DNA from: Bifidobacterium psychraerophilum
GTDB taxonomy: Bacteria; Actinomycetota; Actinomycetes; Actinomycetales; Bifidobacteriaceae
Reading direction: 5' to 3'
Assembly (NCBI RefSeq): GCF_000741705.1
Contig: NZ_JGZI01000002.1
Location: 1-64,000, forward strand
DNA: 64,000 bases
Part shown: positions 45,691 to 55,017 of the stretch, one piece after another
How the letters are laid out: every line of letters begins with the position of its first letter
Numbering within the stretch: the first letter of the stretch is position 1
Position numbers and translations under genes: made by a program
The notes under the pieces: generated by a model
Seen by the model: only the letters and a program-made list of their open reading frames with translations
Database searches by the model: none
Told to the model about the DNA's origin: nothing

Positions 45691-47259
45691 TTATAGATTG
45701 TTTTGCAAGCCGCGCAGTCTTGCGAGTGTCACCGCTTTGCCGATTATCTCCATGGATTCGAATAATGGCGGGGAGACACGCCGTCCCGAAACGGCGACAC
45801 GAATCGGCCCGAAAGCCAGTCTCGGCTTGTATCCACCATCCTCGACGAGAACCTTGCTCAGCAGCTCATGAAGCGAATCCCCATGCCACTCGTCCTCGGG
45901 CACCTCATCCAGAGCGGCGATGGCCTTCTCCAGAACCTCAGCCGCCGTGGCCTTGAGCTGCTTGCGCGCATCGGGCTCAGGCTCGATGTATTCGGCCGTG
46001 CTGAGCAGGCTGCCCGCCATACCGGATACTTCACCCAGCAGCCTCACACGGGGCTGTATCAGGGGCGCTGCGGCCTCGAGGATGGTGCGCTCACGATCGG
46101 TCAGATCATCCCACGTCGGGGCGGAAACCGTTCCATCGCGATGGAGATACGCAATCGAGCGTCGGAGGAAGTCAGCGGGATCGAGCAGACGGATATGCTC
46201 GGCGTTGATGGCGATGGCTTTGTCGATGTCAAAATGAGCCGGATTCGCCTTCACATCGCGAATATCGAAATGCTCGGCGAGCTCCTGCATGCTGAAGACG
46301 TCACGGTCAGGACCGATCGACCATCCCAGCAGCGCCAGATAGTTCAGGAGGCCTTCCGGAATGAAACCGTTCTCCCTGTGCAGGAACAGATTCGACTCAG
46401 GGTCTCGTTTGGAGAGTTTCTTCTTGCCCTCTCCCATGACGTAGGGCATATGGCCGAACAGAGGCATCTCCTTGGCCACACCAAGCTCGATCAGGGCTCT
46501 GTACAGCACGATCTGCCTGGGGGTGGAGCTCAGCAGGTCCTCGCCGCGCAGCACCACATTGATGCGCATCAGCGCGTCATCCACCGGGTTGGTGAGGGTG
46601 TAGAGCGGATCCCCGTTCGGTCTCACGATCACGTAGTCAGGCACCGAACCGGCCTTGAAGACGATCTCTCCTCGGATCAGATCGTCGAAGGCCACATCAT
46701 CCTCGGGCATGCGGATGCGCAGCGCGGGCTTCCTGCCTTCGTCACGGAAGGCCTGCTTCTGCTCCTCGCTCAGCGTCCGGTCATAGCCGTCATAGCCGAA
46801 AGCCTTGGGCCTGCCGGCGGCCAGGTTACGTGCCTCGATCTCCTCGGATGTGGAGTATGACTCATAGGCATAGCCCGCCTCCAGCAGCTTCGCGGCAACG
46901 TCCTTGTAGATCTGGGTGCGTTCGGACTGGCGGTACGGTCCGTCGGGACCGCCTACCTCGATGCCCTCGTCCCAGTCGAGACCAAGCCAACGCAGCGCTT
47001 CGATGATCTGCTCATAGCTTTCCTGGGAATCGCGTGCGGCATCGGTATCCTCGATGCGGAACACGAATGTCCCCTTGGTGTGGCGGGCCTCGGCCCAGTT
47101 GAACAATGCGGTGCGGACCATCCCCACATGTGGCGTGCCGGTAGGTGACGGGCAGAAACGCACGCGCACCTTGGCGGGGAGGTCGACTTTGCCTGAATGA
47201 TCTGATGTATTGTCCGCGGCAGTCGCGGCTGAATCTTGTTGAGGAGTCTCTTGGGTCAT
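45691..47259 (-). CDS. gltX: Glutamyl-tRNA synthetase
   Basis: A 522-residue class I synthetase. HIGH-type motif [11 protein letters not shown] near 38 and KKLSKR near 295 are intact, followed by the alpha-helical anticodon-binding region. ATG 47259 (MTQETPQ) is chosen; longer frames to 47430 are not protein-like. Actinobacteria commonly form Gln-tRNA by glutamylating tRNA-Gln with GluRS and then amidating it. The tRNA-Glu and tRNA-Gln genes directly downstream are the two substrates of such a non-discriminating enzyme. Confidence 0.94.
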   Translation of the reverse strand: MTQETPQQDSAATAADNTSDHSGKVDLPAKVRVRFCPSPTGTPHVGMVRTALFNWAEARHTKGTFVFRIEDTDAARDSQESYEQIIEALRWLGLDWDEGIEVGGPDGPYRQSERTQIYKDVAAKLLEAGYAYESYSTSEEIEARNLAAGRPKAFGYDGYDRTLSEEQKQAFRDEGRKPALRIRMPEDDVAFDDLIRGEIVFKAGSVPDYVIVRPNGDPLYTLTNPVDDALMRINVVLRGEDLLSSTPRQIVLYRALIELGVAKEMPLFGHMPYVMGEGKKKLSKRDPESNLFLHRENGFIPEGLLNYLALLGWSIGPDRDVFSMQELAEHFDIRDVKANPAHFDIDKAIAINAEHIRLLDPADFLRRSIAYLHRDGTVSAPTWDDLTDRERTILEAAAPLIQPRVRLLGEVSGMAGSLLSTAEYIEPEPDARKQLKATAAEVLEKAIAALDEVPEDEWHGDSLHELLSKVLVEDGGYKPRLAFGPIRVAVSGRRVSPPLFESMEIIGKAVTLARLRGLQNNL

Positions 47260-47316
47260 ACCCCTATTGTGCCGCGGCAACGGGACGGCTGCGCCATCGC
47301 GACGCCGCAGGGGCAC

Positions 47317-47389
47317 AAAACAGAAACCGTGCGAGGCGGCATGCGATCGGCGCCGAATATCGACGCCTTGCATGCCGCCTCGCACGGTT
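47317..47389 (-). terminator. Terminator after nrdG
   Basis: A perfect 20-bp stem (47325-47344 with 47370-47389) has a 25-nt loop. On the minus strand it is followed by CTGTTTTGTG, a short U-run. It lies 19 bases after the nrdG stop. Confidence 0.75.
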
Positions 47390-47407
47390 CCGGCGGTACA
47401 CGCCAGA

Positions 47408-48121
47408 TTAGGCCTTCTGCTCCTCGTCACGGTCCTTGCCGTAGAGCTCCGGTATGAAGCGTTCCTGATCGTGCAATTTCGCCCAGATGACCGGATGCCC
47501 GGCAGCTAAGGACTTCGGCACATCGATGACGCGCTGGTTCGATGATCCCCTGAACTGCAGCAGGCTGTTCTTCTCGGATTCGAGGAAACGGCCGTCAACG
47601 AGCACATCGACGTTGGCCAGCAGCTCAGCCTTATCGGGGGTCTCCCCCTCCCGCATCAATTCCTCCCAGGTGTAGCCCGTCCAGCACCAGATGTCCTTGC
47701 TGTGGCCGAAACGTTCCCGGATCTTGTTGATCAGTGGGTTGAGCATCGGGGTGTTGAGCAGCGGCTCTCCCCCGAGCAGAGTCAGACCCTGAACATATGG
47801 CAGGGCCATATCGTCAAGTATTCTGTCTTCCAATTCCTGCGTGTATGGGTGCCCGGCACGGAAATTCCAAATCGAAGCATTCCAGCAGCCCTTGCAATGG
47901 AAGGGGCAGCCGCTCACGTAAATCGAGCAGCGAATGCCTTCGCCGTCGGTGACCACGAAACGCTTGTAGTCGGCGACGATCCCCCTGCTGAGTTTTCTGC
48001 CGTCCCACTGTCCCGCTTTGGGATTGTTGGTCAGACCGGACGGCACACCCGGGCCGCGACCAGGCTCCCCATGAGCGAAATCACGCCGTCCGGGGGCGGT
48101 CGCAATGAATGCGCCACTCAT
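47408..48121 (-). CDS. nrdG: Anaerobic ribonucleotide reductase activating protein
   Basis: A 237-residue radical-SAM enzyme that makes the glycyl radical on NrdD. The cluster motif is CPFHCKGCW (CxxxCxxC) near residues 72-80, followed by [10 protein letters not shown] near 113 for SAM binding. The N-terminal 40 residues are an extension beyond the usual core. It starts 24 bases after nrdD and shares its NrdR-type control region. Confidence 0.93.
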   Translation of the reverse strand: MSGAFIATAPGRRDFAHGEPGRGPGVPSGLTNNPKAGQWDGRKLSRGIVADYKRFVVTDGEGIRCSIYVSGCPFHCKGCWNASIWNFRAGHPYTQELEDRILDDMALPYVQGLTLLGGEPLLNTPMLNPLINKIRERFGHSKDIWCWTGYTWEELMREGETPDKAELLANVDVLVDGRFLESEKNSLLQFRGSSNQRVIDVPKSLAAGHPVIWAKLHDQERFIPELYGKDRDEEQKA

Positions 48122-48145
48122 CGCACATCACCCCCGATCCTTGAT

Positions 48146-50560
48146 CTATTCGGCGTCATCCCACCATTCCTTGGTGCTGCCGTCTTTGAGTACCACGTGT
48201 CCGGTTTCCCCGGCCATGTGCTTGACGCGATGAGCGATCTCCTCATGCCTTCCATGGACCATGGGACGTTGCACGGGATTGCCGAGATAACCGCAGGTGC
48301 GCTTGGTCACGTTGCACTTCGCGGGGTCGCTGTTACCGCACTCCGGGCATTTGAATCCTTCTTCGGTGGGCTCGAAGTCACCTTCGAAACCGCATTCGAA
48401 GCAGTGATCGATCGGGGTGTTCGTACCCAGGTATCCGATGCCGATGCCGTATGCGAAGTCCCAAACCGCCTCAAGCGCCTTCGGGTTCTGCTGCAGGGTC
48501 GGGAACTCGCAGTAGTTGATGAAGCCGCCGCTGGCGAGGTACGGGAAGTCACGCTCATAGGTGAGCTTCTCCATGGGCGTCGGGCGCAGCCACACCGGGT
48601 AGTGGAAGCTGTTGGTGTAGAAGTCGTGATCCGTGACGCCCTCCACCGAACCGAACTTCTCCTTATCCATGCGTGCGAAGCGATCGGTGAGGCTTTCGGC
48701 AGGCGTGGAGTACACGGAGTAGTGGTAACGCTCGGTTTTGGCCCACTGCGAGCAGAGTTGGTTCATCCTGCGCACGATGCTGAGCGCGAATTCCTTGCCC
48801 TCCTCATCCCAGGAATGATCCTTCATCCAATCCTTGCCGAAGAAGACCGCGGTGGCCTCATACAGGCCGATGTAACCCAGGGAGATGGTCGAACGCTCGT
48901 CGCGGAACAGGGAGTCCACCTTCTCGCTTGGATCGAGACGTCCGAAGGCACCGTACTGGAACAGGGTCGGTGCGTTGATCGGAGTGGCCTGCTTGCAGCG
49001 CATAATCCTGAACTGCATCGCGTGATGCGCCACATCCATGCGCTGGTCGAAGATCTTCCAGAAACGATCGGTGTCCCCTCGGGATTCCAGAGCGATACGT
49101 GGGATGTTGACGGTGACCACGCCAAGGTTCATGCGGCCGTCTTCAACGTCCTTGCCGGTTTCGGGGTCGATCCATCCTTGCAGGAAGCTTCGGCAGCCCA
49201 TCGGGGCTTTGAAGGATCCGGTGATCTTGACGATGTTCTCGTAGAAGACCACGTCGGGATACATGCGCTTGGTCGCGCATTCGAGCGCGAGCTCCTTGAT
49301 GTCGTAGTTCGGGTCGCCCTGGTCGGCGTTGATCCCGTGCTTGATGGTGAAGACCAGCTTCGGGAAGATGGCCGTGTGGCGTTCCTTGCCGAGGCCGCGG
49401 ATGCGGATCAACAGGATGGCACGCTGGATCTCCCTGGAGAACCACGAGGTTCCCAAGCCGAATCCCACCGTGACGAAAGGCGTCTGCCCGTTGCTCACAC
49501 GATTCGAGTTGATCTGGTATTCCATGGTCTGCATCGCGTCGTAGATGTTCTTGCGCGTAAGGATCTTGGCGTACTCCTGACGGACCTGCTCAAGCTCGGG
49601 TGCATTCTCGTCGAATGGGGTGTCCGCGGGAAGCGGCTCGCGATTCTCGAAATGCAGCCAGCCCGGCTCCTTGCCCTTGAGGTTCTCCACGCTCTGACGT
49701 GCGACTTCGATCGGCGCATTGTCGGGAATGACGGCCTCCGCCATATCGAGGTTCTTGCGATAATCCAGCATGGCATAGGGTTCGAGCATCTCGTCACAGC
49801 GGTTGACGGTCTGGCCGCCGTACTGACATCCTGCGATGTCCTTGATGATCTGGGTGATCTGAGTGGAGGCGGTGCCGATGGACTTCGGCGAATCCATCAT
49901 GGCGTTGCCCAGGGCAAAACCATGCTGCAGCATGTCCCCGAAGTCGGGAAGCGAGCAGTTCGTCATCGGGGTGAACGGTGAGTAATCGGCGTCATGGAAG
50001 TGGATGTCGCCCTTCAGATGGGCATTCGCCACTTCCTTGGGCATCATCTTCAGCGCGGAGGCCTTGCTGACGGCTCCTGCCAGAAGATCGCGCTGGGTGG
50101 CGTAGACGTTGCTGTCCTTGTTCGCGTTCTCGCGAACCAGGGATTCGTCCTTGCTGGTCAGGCGCTTGACCGCCTCGTTGACGTCGGTGGCCTTCGCGCG
50201 GTCGATGTCGCGGCTCAGACGGTACGTGGTGTAGGAACGCGCGATCTCGTAGTGATGGGCGTTGATCAGGGCATGCTCGACGAGATTCTGGATGTCCTCG
50301 ATTTTGACGGGCTTCGTGTAACGGTCACGCACCTCACCCTCAACCTGCTCGGCGATGGCATGGATGGTCTGGCTCTCCTGTGGGCCGACCGCCTCTCCGG
50401 CATCCTGATAAGCGGATTCAACGGCATTGATGATGTTGACGGCGTCGAAATCAACGACTCGTCCGTCCCTCTTCTCAACAAGGATCCCGCCGGTCCTCCG
50501 ACCGGATGCGGTTCCCTCTTCAGCGACATTCGCGGTGCTATCTAGCAGCTGGCTTTCCAT
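48146..50560 (-). CDS. nrdD: Anaerobic ribonucleoside-triphosphate reductase
   Basis: An 804-residue glycyl-radical enzyme making dNTPs without oxygen. An N-terminal ATP-cone (RDGRVVDFDAVNIINAVESAYQDAGEAVG) is the allosteric site. The C-terminal zinc region (CFECG, CPECG) is followed by the glycyl radical loop RTCGYLGNP. It is the main route to deoxyribonucleotides in anaerobes. Two NrdR-box-like dyads lie about 75-120 bases upstream. Confidence 0.95.
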   Translation of the reverse strand: MESQLLDSTANVAEEGTASGRRTGGILVEKRDGRVVDFDAVNIINAVESAYQDAGEAVGPQESQTIHAIAEQVEGEVRDRYTKPVKIEDIQNLVEHALINAHHYEIARSYTTYRLSRDIDRAKATDVNEAVKRLTSKDESLVRENANKDSNVYATQRDLLAGAVSKASALKMMPKEVANAHLKGDIHFHDADYSPFTPMTNCSLPDFGDMLQHGFALGNAMMDSPKSIGTASTQITQIIKDIAGCQYGGQTVNRCDEMLEPYAMLDYRKNLDMAEAVIPDNAPIEVARQSVENLKGKEPGWLHFENREPLPADTPFDENAPELEQVRQEYAKILTRKNIYDAMQTMEYQINSNRVSNGQTPFVTVGFGLGTSWFSREIQRAILLIRIRGLGKERHTAIFPKLVFTIKHGINADQGDPNYDIKELALECATKRMYPDVVFYENIVKITGSFKAPMGCRSFLQGWIDPETGKDVEDGRMNLGVVTVNIPRIALESRGDTDRFWKIFDQRMDVAHHAMQFRIMRCKQATPINAPTLFQYGAFGRLDPSEKVDSLFRDERSTISLGYIGLYEATAVFFGKDWMKDHSWDEEGKEFALSIVRRMNQLCSQWAKTERYHYSVYSTPAESLTDRFARMDKEKFGSVEGVTDHDFYTNSFHYPVWLRPTPMEKLTYERDFPYLASGGFINYCEFPTLQQNPKALEAVWDFAYGIGIGYLGTNTPIDHCFECGFEGDFEPTEEGFKCPECGNSDPAKCNVTKRTCGYLGNPVQRPMVHGRHEEIAHRVKHMAGETGHVVLKDGSTKEWWDDAE

Positions 50561-50635
50561 AGATCCTCTTCCACTTCACAATGACGGAATTACATATTTG
50601 TCATTTATTTGGCATACGTAACGATACCACCGAAG

Positions 50636-50651
50636 ACACCATATGTAGGGT
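50636..50651. promoter_or_regulatory. NrdR-box-like site 1
   Basis: ACACCATATGTAGGGT fits the NrdR consensus pattern ACAC-A/T-ATAT-A/T-GTGT at most positions. Confidence 0.7.
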
Positions 50652-50666
50652 CAAGCAGATAAACAA

Positions 50667-50682
50667 TTCCTATATATAGGGT
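50667..50682. promoter_or_regulatory. NrdR-box-like site 2
   Basis: TTCCTATATATAGGGT keeps the CTATATATAG core. Its centre is 31 bases from site 1, i.e. three helical turns, the usual spacing of paired NrdR boxes. Confidence 0.7.
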
Positions 50683-50863
50683 ATTTTACAGGAATTACCA
50701 CTGTCGCGCATAATCCGAAGTCGGCGAATCCGCACCACACGGCCTTTCCTCGACATCTCGAAAACAGACACGCCGGACGACACGCCACACCTCCGTATTC
50801 CGACTTCGAGGAATCACGGATTCCGAGCCGCGCATGCTCCTTGGCGGCACCGGGACAAGGCCC

Positions 50864-51595
50864 TCAGGCCGGTCTGCGCCGCGTCCAGGGAGCCGTGGAA
50901 TTTCTGAGCCGAATAGCAAGAATAGCGCATAGGGAGATAACGACCACCGCGATGATGAGCACCAGTTGATAGTGGGTATACCTGATGATCACCGCCCCGA
51001 TGATCGCGCCGGCGAACATGCTCACGATGGAGGCCGATCTGCGTCCCAATTGAGCACGTCCCGATCCGGTGGAGCTCCAATCCGATGCGATGCCTGTCAT
51101 GGTCAGCGTCAGCACCGTCGTCGTCATATCCGGGACGCGCAAAGCGCGAACGGTCGAGTTCTGCAATCCGAAGGCCACCGCCAACAACACGGTGAGCACT
51201 TCCGTCGCATAAGGCCGATCGAGAGGCATCATCAGTGCGACGATCAGGGCGAGGCACACCACAGCGTCCTGCAGCAACAGGGACGAGAGCAGATGGCGTC
51301 CACGATGCCTGCCGAAGGCCTTGATGAGCAGACCACCTGACGCCGCCGCCAACAGAAAGGGGATAAGGGCCAGCACATAGGACTTCCAGAAGAAACCCGG
51401 AGCACCACCGAGAGCGAAGCCGAGGAACATCAGGCTCCCCGTGATATTCGCGACGAAGACCCGACCCAGGAGCAGATAGCTGAAAGCATCAACGAGCCCG
51501 GTGACAAAGGTGAGCATGGCCAACAGCAAGGGCAGGGGGCCGTCCTTCTTGTCGGCAGTCAGCACTGCCCGATACATGCTACCGACCTTATTCAT
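50864..51595 (-). CDS. DUF1275 (YoaK-family) membrane protein
   Basis: A 243-residue protein with six hydrophobic segments. The start LLAMLTFVTGLVDAFSYLLLGRVFVANITGSLMFLG is characteristic of the DUF1275 family. Later come AFGLQNSTVRALRVPDMTTTVLTLTMTGIASDW (QN...VPDMTTTVLT) and basic C-terminal residues. Molecular function is unknown. ATG 51595 (MNKVG) is preferred to longer frames that cross a palindromic operator-like site at 51640-51655. Confidence 0.82.
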   Translation of the reverse strand: MNKVGSMYRAVLTADKKDGPLPLLLAMLTFVTGLVDAFSYLLLGRVFVANITGSLMFLGFALGGAPGFFWKSYVLALIPFLLAAASGGLLIKAFGRHRGRHLLSSLLLQDAVVCLALIVALMMPLDRPYATEVLTVLLAVAFGLQNSTVRALRVPDMTTTVLTLTMTGIASDWSSTGSGRAQLGRRSASIVSMFAGAIIGAVIIRYTHYQLVLIIAVVVISLCAILAIRLRNSTAPWTRRRPA

Positions 51596-51974
51596 CACGC
51601 CCACTCCCCTGACACAGGTATATCGACCCTCCAACCATACGTGAACCCGTTCACGAACAATCCCCTGACCGTCCGATGGACCTGCGCAGCGCCAGGCGGG
51701 GTCGTCACGAGAGGACTGGAGGCCGCCATCCGGCAGTTTCCGCGCATGGGTGGAGCATATCGACGAGCTTCCCATAACGTCGCCGCCACGCATATAATGG
51801 TCAGGTTCGCGCGGTTGGTGGCAGCAGCCGTGCCCTAGGTCTATCAGCAACCGCAGTCCTCCCGACCACTCGGGTATTGCGGCGGTCTGGTGCGTCGCGC
51901 GAGCTCATCACCTTCTCGTTGCCGACCGCCGGGCCGGGCATGCGCTCGCGCGCAGAAGGTAAGGTGAAACGCAG
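51596..51974. other. Divergent intergenic region, DUF1275 gene / thiamine-precursor transporter
   Basis: About 380 bases hold the promoters of both neighbours. A perfect 16-bp dyad CGTGAACC-CGTTCACG region at 51640-51655 is the only clear element. No THI-box (TPP riboswitch) motif such as CTGAGA is visible before the ThiY-like gene. Confidence 0.5.
51640..51655. promoter_or_regulatory. Palindrome upstream of the DUF1275 gene
   Basis: CGTGAACCCGTTCACG has 7-bp arms around CC, about 45 bases before the DUF1275 start. It fits an operator for a TetR/GntR-like dimer; no regulator gene is adjacent. Confidence 0.5.
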
Positions 51975-53039
51975 TTGGGAAGATTCACAAGAGGGAAACT
52001 GTCCGGTAGGGTCATCGCCGCGCTATGCGGCCTGTCGCTTGTCGCGACGTCTGCGGCATGCGGTGCTTCGAACGATGCCGACTCCGATACGACACCGTCC
52101 ATCTCATTCATGCTTGACTGGACGCCGAATACCAATCACGTGGGCGTGTACGCAGCCCAGGCACTCGGATACTACAAGGATGCGGGAATCAACGTCAACG
52201 TGCTGCCGACGGCCCAGGCGGGAGCGGAGACCTCCGTGGAGAACGGCGTCGCCGACGTGGGATTCACCACATTGAGCAATGTGGCGGCATTCAACGCTCA
52301 AGGCGCCTCGCTCCGCTATGTCTTCGATCTGACGCAGAAACCGGTGGCCCGCTGGTGTGCGCTCGCCTCCCGCAGCGACATACGGACTCCGAAGGATTTC
52401 GATGGCAAGACCTTCGTCAGCTTCGGCTCCGCCGAACAGACGGCGGTCATCAGGCAGATGATTAAATCCGCGGGCGGCAAAGGCGATTTCCAGACCGCCA
52501 CCGCAGGTACCAACACCTTCCAGACACTCAGCAGCGGCAAAGGCGACTTCGGTGGTTTCTACGTCACTTGGGAGAATGTCGAAAGCAAACTGAACGGCCC
52601 GGCCTTGAACTGCTTCGTCGCATCGGACTGGGGGGTCCCCGGCAATCCCGACCAGTTGGGCTTCGCCGTGAACTCCTCCTGGCTCAAGGATGCGAAGAAC
52701 AAAAAGACACTGCAAACATTCATCACGGCCACCATCAAGGGCTATGACTACGCGCTTTCCCACCCGGATGAGGCTGCCACGCTTCTGGTCAAGCAGACCA
52801 AGGAGGCCAATCTGGACCCCAAGCTGGCCAAATCCTCGATGGAGGAAATCGTCAAAGGCGGCTACTGGACCGGCGAAGCGAATAAGACCTCGCTCACCGG
52901 CAAACTCAATATGGCCCAGGGCCAGTCGTATCTGGACTTCCAATACCAGGCCGGAACATACAAGGACTCCGACAACAAGAACGCGCAAACCGCCCCCCAG
53001 GCCTCTTCATTGGCGACCAATGCGTACGTGGAGCACTGA
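51975..53039 (+). CDS. ThiY/NMT1-like solute-binding lipoprotein
   Basis: A 354-residue receptor of the NMT1/THI5-like group. It starts at TTG 51975 with AGGTGA at good spacing. The lipobox TSAAC lies near residue 29. The mature start FMLDWTPNTNHVGVYAAQALGYYKDAGINV and VADVGFTTLSN match pyrimidine-precursor (HMP) or other aromatic-acid binding proteins. It overlaps the permease gene by one base. Binding of a thiamine pyrimidine precursor is the best guess; taurine or riboflavin-type receptors are related. Confidence 0.8.
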   Translation: MGRFTRGKLSGRVIAALCGLSLVATSAACGASNDADSDTTPSISFMLDWTPNTNHVGVYAAQALGYYKDAGINVNVLPTAQAGAETSVENGVADVGFTTLSNVAAFNAQGASLRYVFDLTQKPVARWCALASRSDIRTPKDFDGKTFVSFGSAEQTAVIRQMIKSAGGKGDFQTATAGTNTFQTLSSGKGDFGGFYVTWENVESKLNGPALNCFVASDWGVPGNPDQLGFAVNSSWLKDAKNKKTLQTFITATIKGYDYALSHPDEAATLLVKQTKEANLDPKLAKSSMEEIVKGGYWTGEANKTSLTGKLNMAQGQSYLDFQYQAGTYKDSDNKNAQTAPQASSLATNAYVEH

Positions 53040-53851
53040 TGGCAGCAGACCACCCAGTGATTGCTGAAGGAAGGGGAGCTTCTTCCCGGTCGCGGCGTGC
53101 AGCGATTCTCCATGCATCGCCTGCGATCCTTCTGATCCTCGTGCTGTTGGCACTGTGGGAGGCCTTCGCGCGCTTCGGCGGCATATCGCCACGCACGTTG
53201 CCCGCGCCCAGTGCGATCGCCAGCGCCACAATCGAGAACTGGCCCGAATTGATGCAGGCGAGCGCAGTCACCGCCTATGAAGGACTCGTCGGTTTTCTGA
53301 TTGCTGTCGTCATCGGCATATTGGCAGGCGTATGCATGTACCGCTGGAAGACGCTCCGCAACAGCACCTATCCTCTGCTTGCGGCCGCACAGACCATCCC
53401 TTTGATCACGATCGCCCCGCTGTTCGTCATCTGGTTCGGCTTCGAACCACGGGGCAAAATAGTGATCACAGCGGTGTTCGCCGTGTTCCCGATTGCGATA
53501 CAGACGCTCAGGGGCATGCGGTCCGTTCCACGCTTCTATGCGGATGTGGCGCTCACCTGCGGTGCCACCAGATTCTGGACGCTGTGGCATGTCACCCTGC
53601 GCGTGGCGGCCAGGCAGATATTCACCGGACTCAGGGTAAGCGCCGCATATGTCTTCGCCACGGCGGCCACCGCCGAATACCTGGGTGCGAGAAACGGCCT
53701 GGGCATCTGGCTCCAGGCGGCGTTCAACTCATTCCGCACCCCGCTTATCTTTTCGGCGACTCTGGTCATCGTCGTGCTCACCGCTCTGCTGCTGGCTGCG
53801 ATATCGCTGTGCGAGCGGCTGATGATCGGCCCCGGCGAGGAGAACGAGTGA
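53039..53851 (+). CDS. ABC permease of the ThiX/SsuC type
   Basis: A 270-residue permease with six hydrophobic segments. The EAA-like loop reads DVALTCGATRFWTLWHVTLRVAARQIFTGLRV near residue 170. It overlaps the receptor gene (TGATG). No ATPase gene follows; the next gene encodes a DUF805 protein. The pair would need an ATPase encoded elsewhere, or the locus has lost it. Confidence 0.85.
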   Translation: MAADHPVIAEGRGASSRSRRAAILHASPAILLILVLLALWEAFARFGGISPRTLPAPSAIASATIENWPELMQASAVTAYEGLVGFLIAVVIGILAGVCMYRWKTLRNSTYPLLAAAQTIPLITIAPLFVIWFGFEPRGKIVITAVFAVFPIAIQTLRGMRSVPRFYADVALTCGATRFWTLWHVTLRVAARQIFTGLRVSAAYVFATAATAEYLGARNGLGIWLQAAFNSFRTPLIFSATLVIVVLTALLLAAISLCERLMIGPGEENE

Positions 53852-53961
53852 CCGCATGGTCCGGTGCGTGGCGGTGACGGCCGGGACGCCGAGTTCGGGA
53901 AGCGGCCAAAGTGTGTTATCAATGAGGAGAAGAAGGATGTTTCCGAAGACAGGAGAGAGCA

Positions 53962-54906
53962 ATGACTGACCCCAACACAACCGGGGATCCGCAGCAGGAG
54001 CCCACATCCGGACAACCGGCTCCGGAGTTCGGGCAACGTCTGCCACAGTATGAGCAGAACGGCCAGAATGGCCAGACGCCGCAATACGGCCAGACCCCGC
54101 AGTACGGTCAGCAGGCACAGGCCGGTGGGACTCCACAACCAGGCCAGACACCTGGCTACGATCAGACACCCCAGTACAATCAGAACCCCCAATATGGGCA
54201 GCAACAGGCATACCCATTCTCCCCAATACCTCAGATGGCCCCGCAGTACGATGCGAACGGCAACCAGTTCGGTCAGGAACCCCCTCTTGACAAGCCCTGG
54301 TACGGCATCGGCTTCGGCCCGGCGATCCAGCGCTTCTTCAAGAAGTATGCCGTGTTCTCGGGAAGGGCTTCGCGCGGCGAGTTCTGGTGGTTCATACTCT
54401 TCAACTTCCTGGTGGCGATCGCACTCTCCTTCCTCTCCTTGTTCTCAGCGAATCTGCACACATGGGTGAGCTACGGATGGGATCTGGCGATTCTCGTTCC
54501 GATGCTCGCACTCGGCGTGCGCCGTCTGCATGACGCCAACCTCAATGGTTGGCTTATCGTGATTCCCAGCGTATTGACGTACGGCGGCAACATCTGCATA
54601 CAGCTTTTCGCGATGGATGACATCCAACGCTTCGCCGCCTATGTGCAGGCCAACAGCACGCCCGACGGTTATCCGGGAGACATCAGCACAACACTCGGCA
54701 TCACCGCCATATTCGGCGTGCTGATGCTGGTCGGCTCCATTCTCTGGCTGGTGTTCATGTGCCTGCCCAGCAAGGCGGCCGGTGCACGCTTCGACAAGGC
54801 TCCACAGCAGAACTTCCAGGATCAGGGTCACGCATCAGGCGATCAGACGATGCCCAACAATCCCGGTGGCGATTACCAGCAGCCGAATTTCCGACAGGCC
54901 GGCTGA
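53962..54906 (+). CDS. DUF805 membrane protein with Q/P/Y-rich repeat N-terminus
   Basis: A 314-residue protein. Residues 1-110 are disordered, with repeated TPQYGQ-like units rich in Gln, Pro, Tyr and Gly. The DUF805 domain follows (KYAVFSGRASRGEFWWFILFN, then VPMLALGVRRLHDANLNGW), with about four hydrophobic segments. The C-terminus is again polar and Gln-rich. Function is unknown. A strong hairpin terminator follows. Confidence 0.85.
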   Translation: MTDPNTTGDPQQEPTSGQPAPEFGQRLPQYEQNGQNGQTPQYGQTPQYGQQAQAGGTPQPGQTPGYDQTPQYNQNPQYGQQQAYPFSPIPQMAPQYDANGNQFGQEPPLDKPWYGIGFGPAIQRFFKKYAVFSGRASRGEFWWFILFNFLVAIALSFLSLFSANLHTWVSYGWDLAILVPMLALGVRRLHDANLNGWLIVIPSVLTYGGNICIQLFAMDDIQRFAAYVQANSTPDGYPGDISTTLGITAIFGVLMLVGSILWLVFMCLPSKAAGARFDKAPQQNFQDQGHASGDQTMPNNPGGDYQQPNFRQAG

Positions 54907-54929
54907 TCAACCGACAACCATCGCATATG

Positions 54930-54977
54930 GATATGCATCTGCCCCGTACCGGGAAAGGTACGGGGCAGATGCATATC
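54930..54977. terminator. Bidirectional terminator between convergent genes
   Basis: A perfect 21-bp stem (54930-54950 with 54957-54977) with GGGAAA loop separates the DUF805 gene from the convergent hypothetical gene at 55018. Confidence 0.75.
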
Positions 54978-55017
54978 ATCGTCGCATTCTAAGGCAGACG
55001 GTGCATACGGGCTCCGT

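Noticed and set aside
47702-49981. 759-residue + strand frame opposite nrdD
   Set aside because: It is the shadow of a highly biased coding sequence; nrdD covers the whole interval with intact motifs.
51800-51975. TPP riboswitch before the ThiY-like gene
   Set aside because: Conserved CTGAGA and ACC-TGATC-type boxes were sought and not found.
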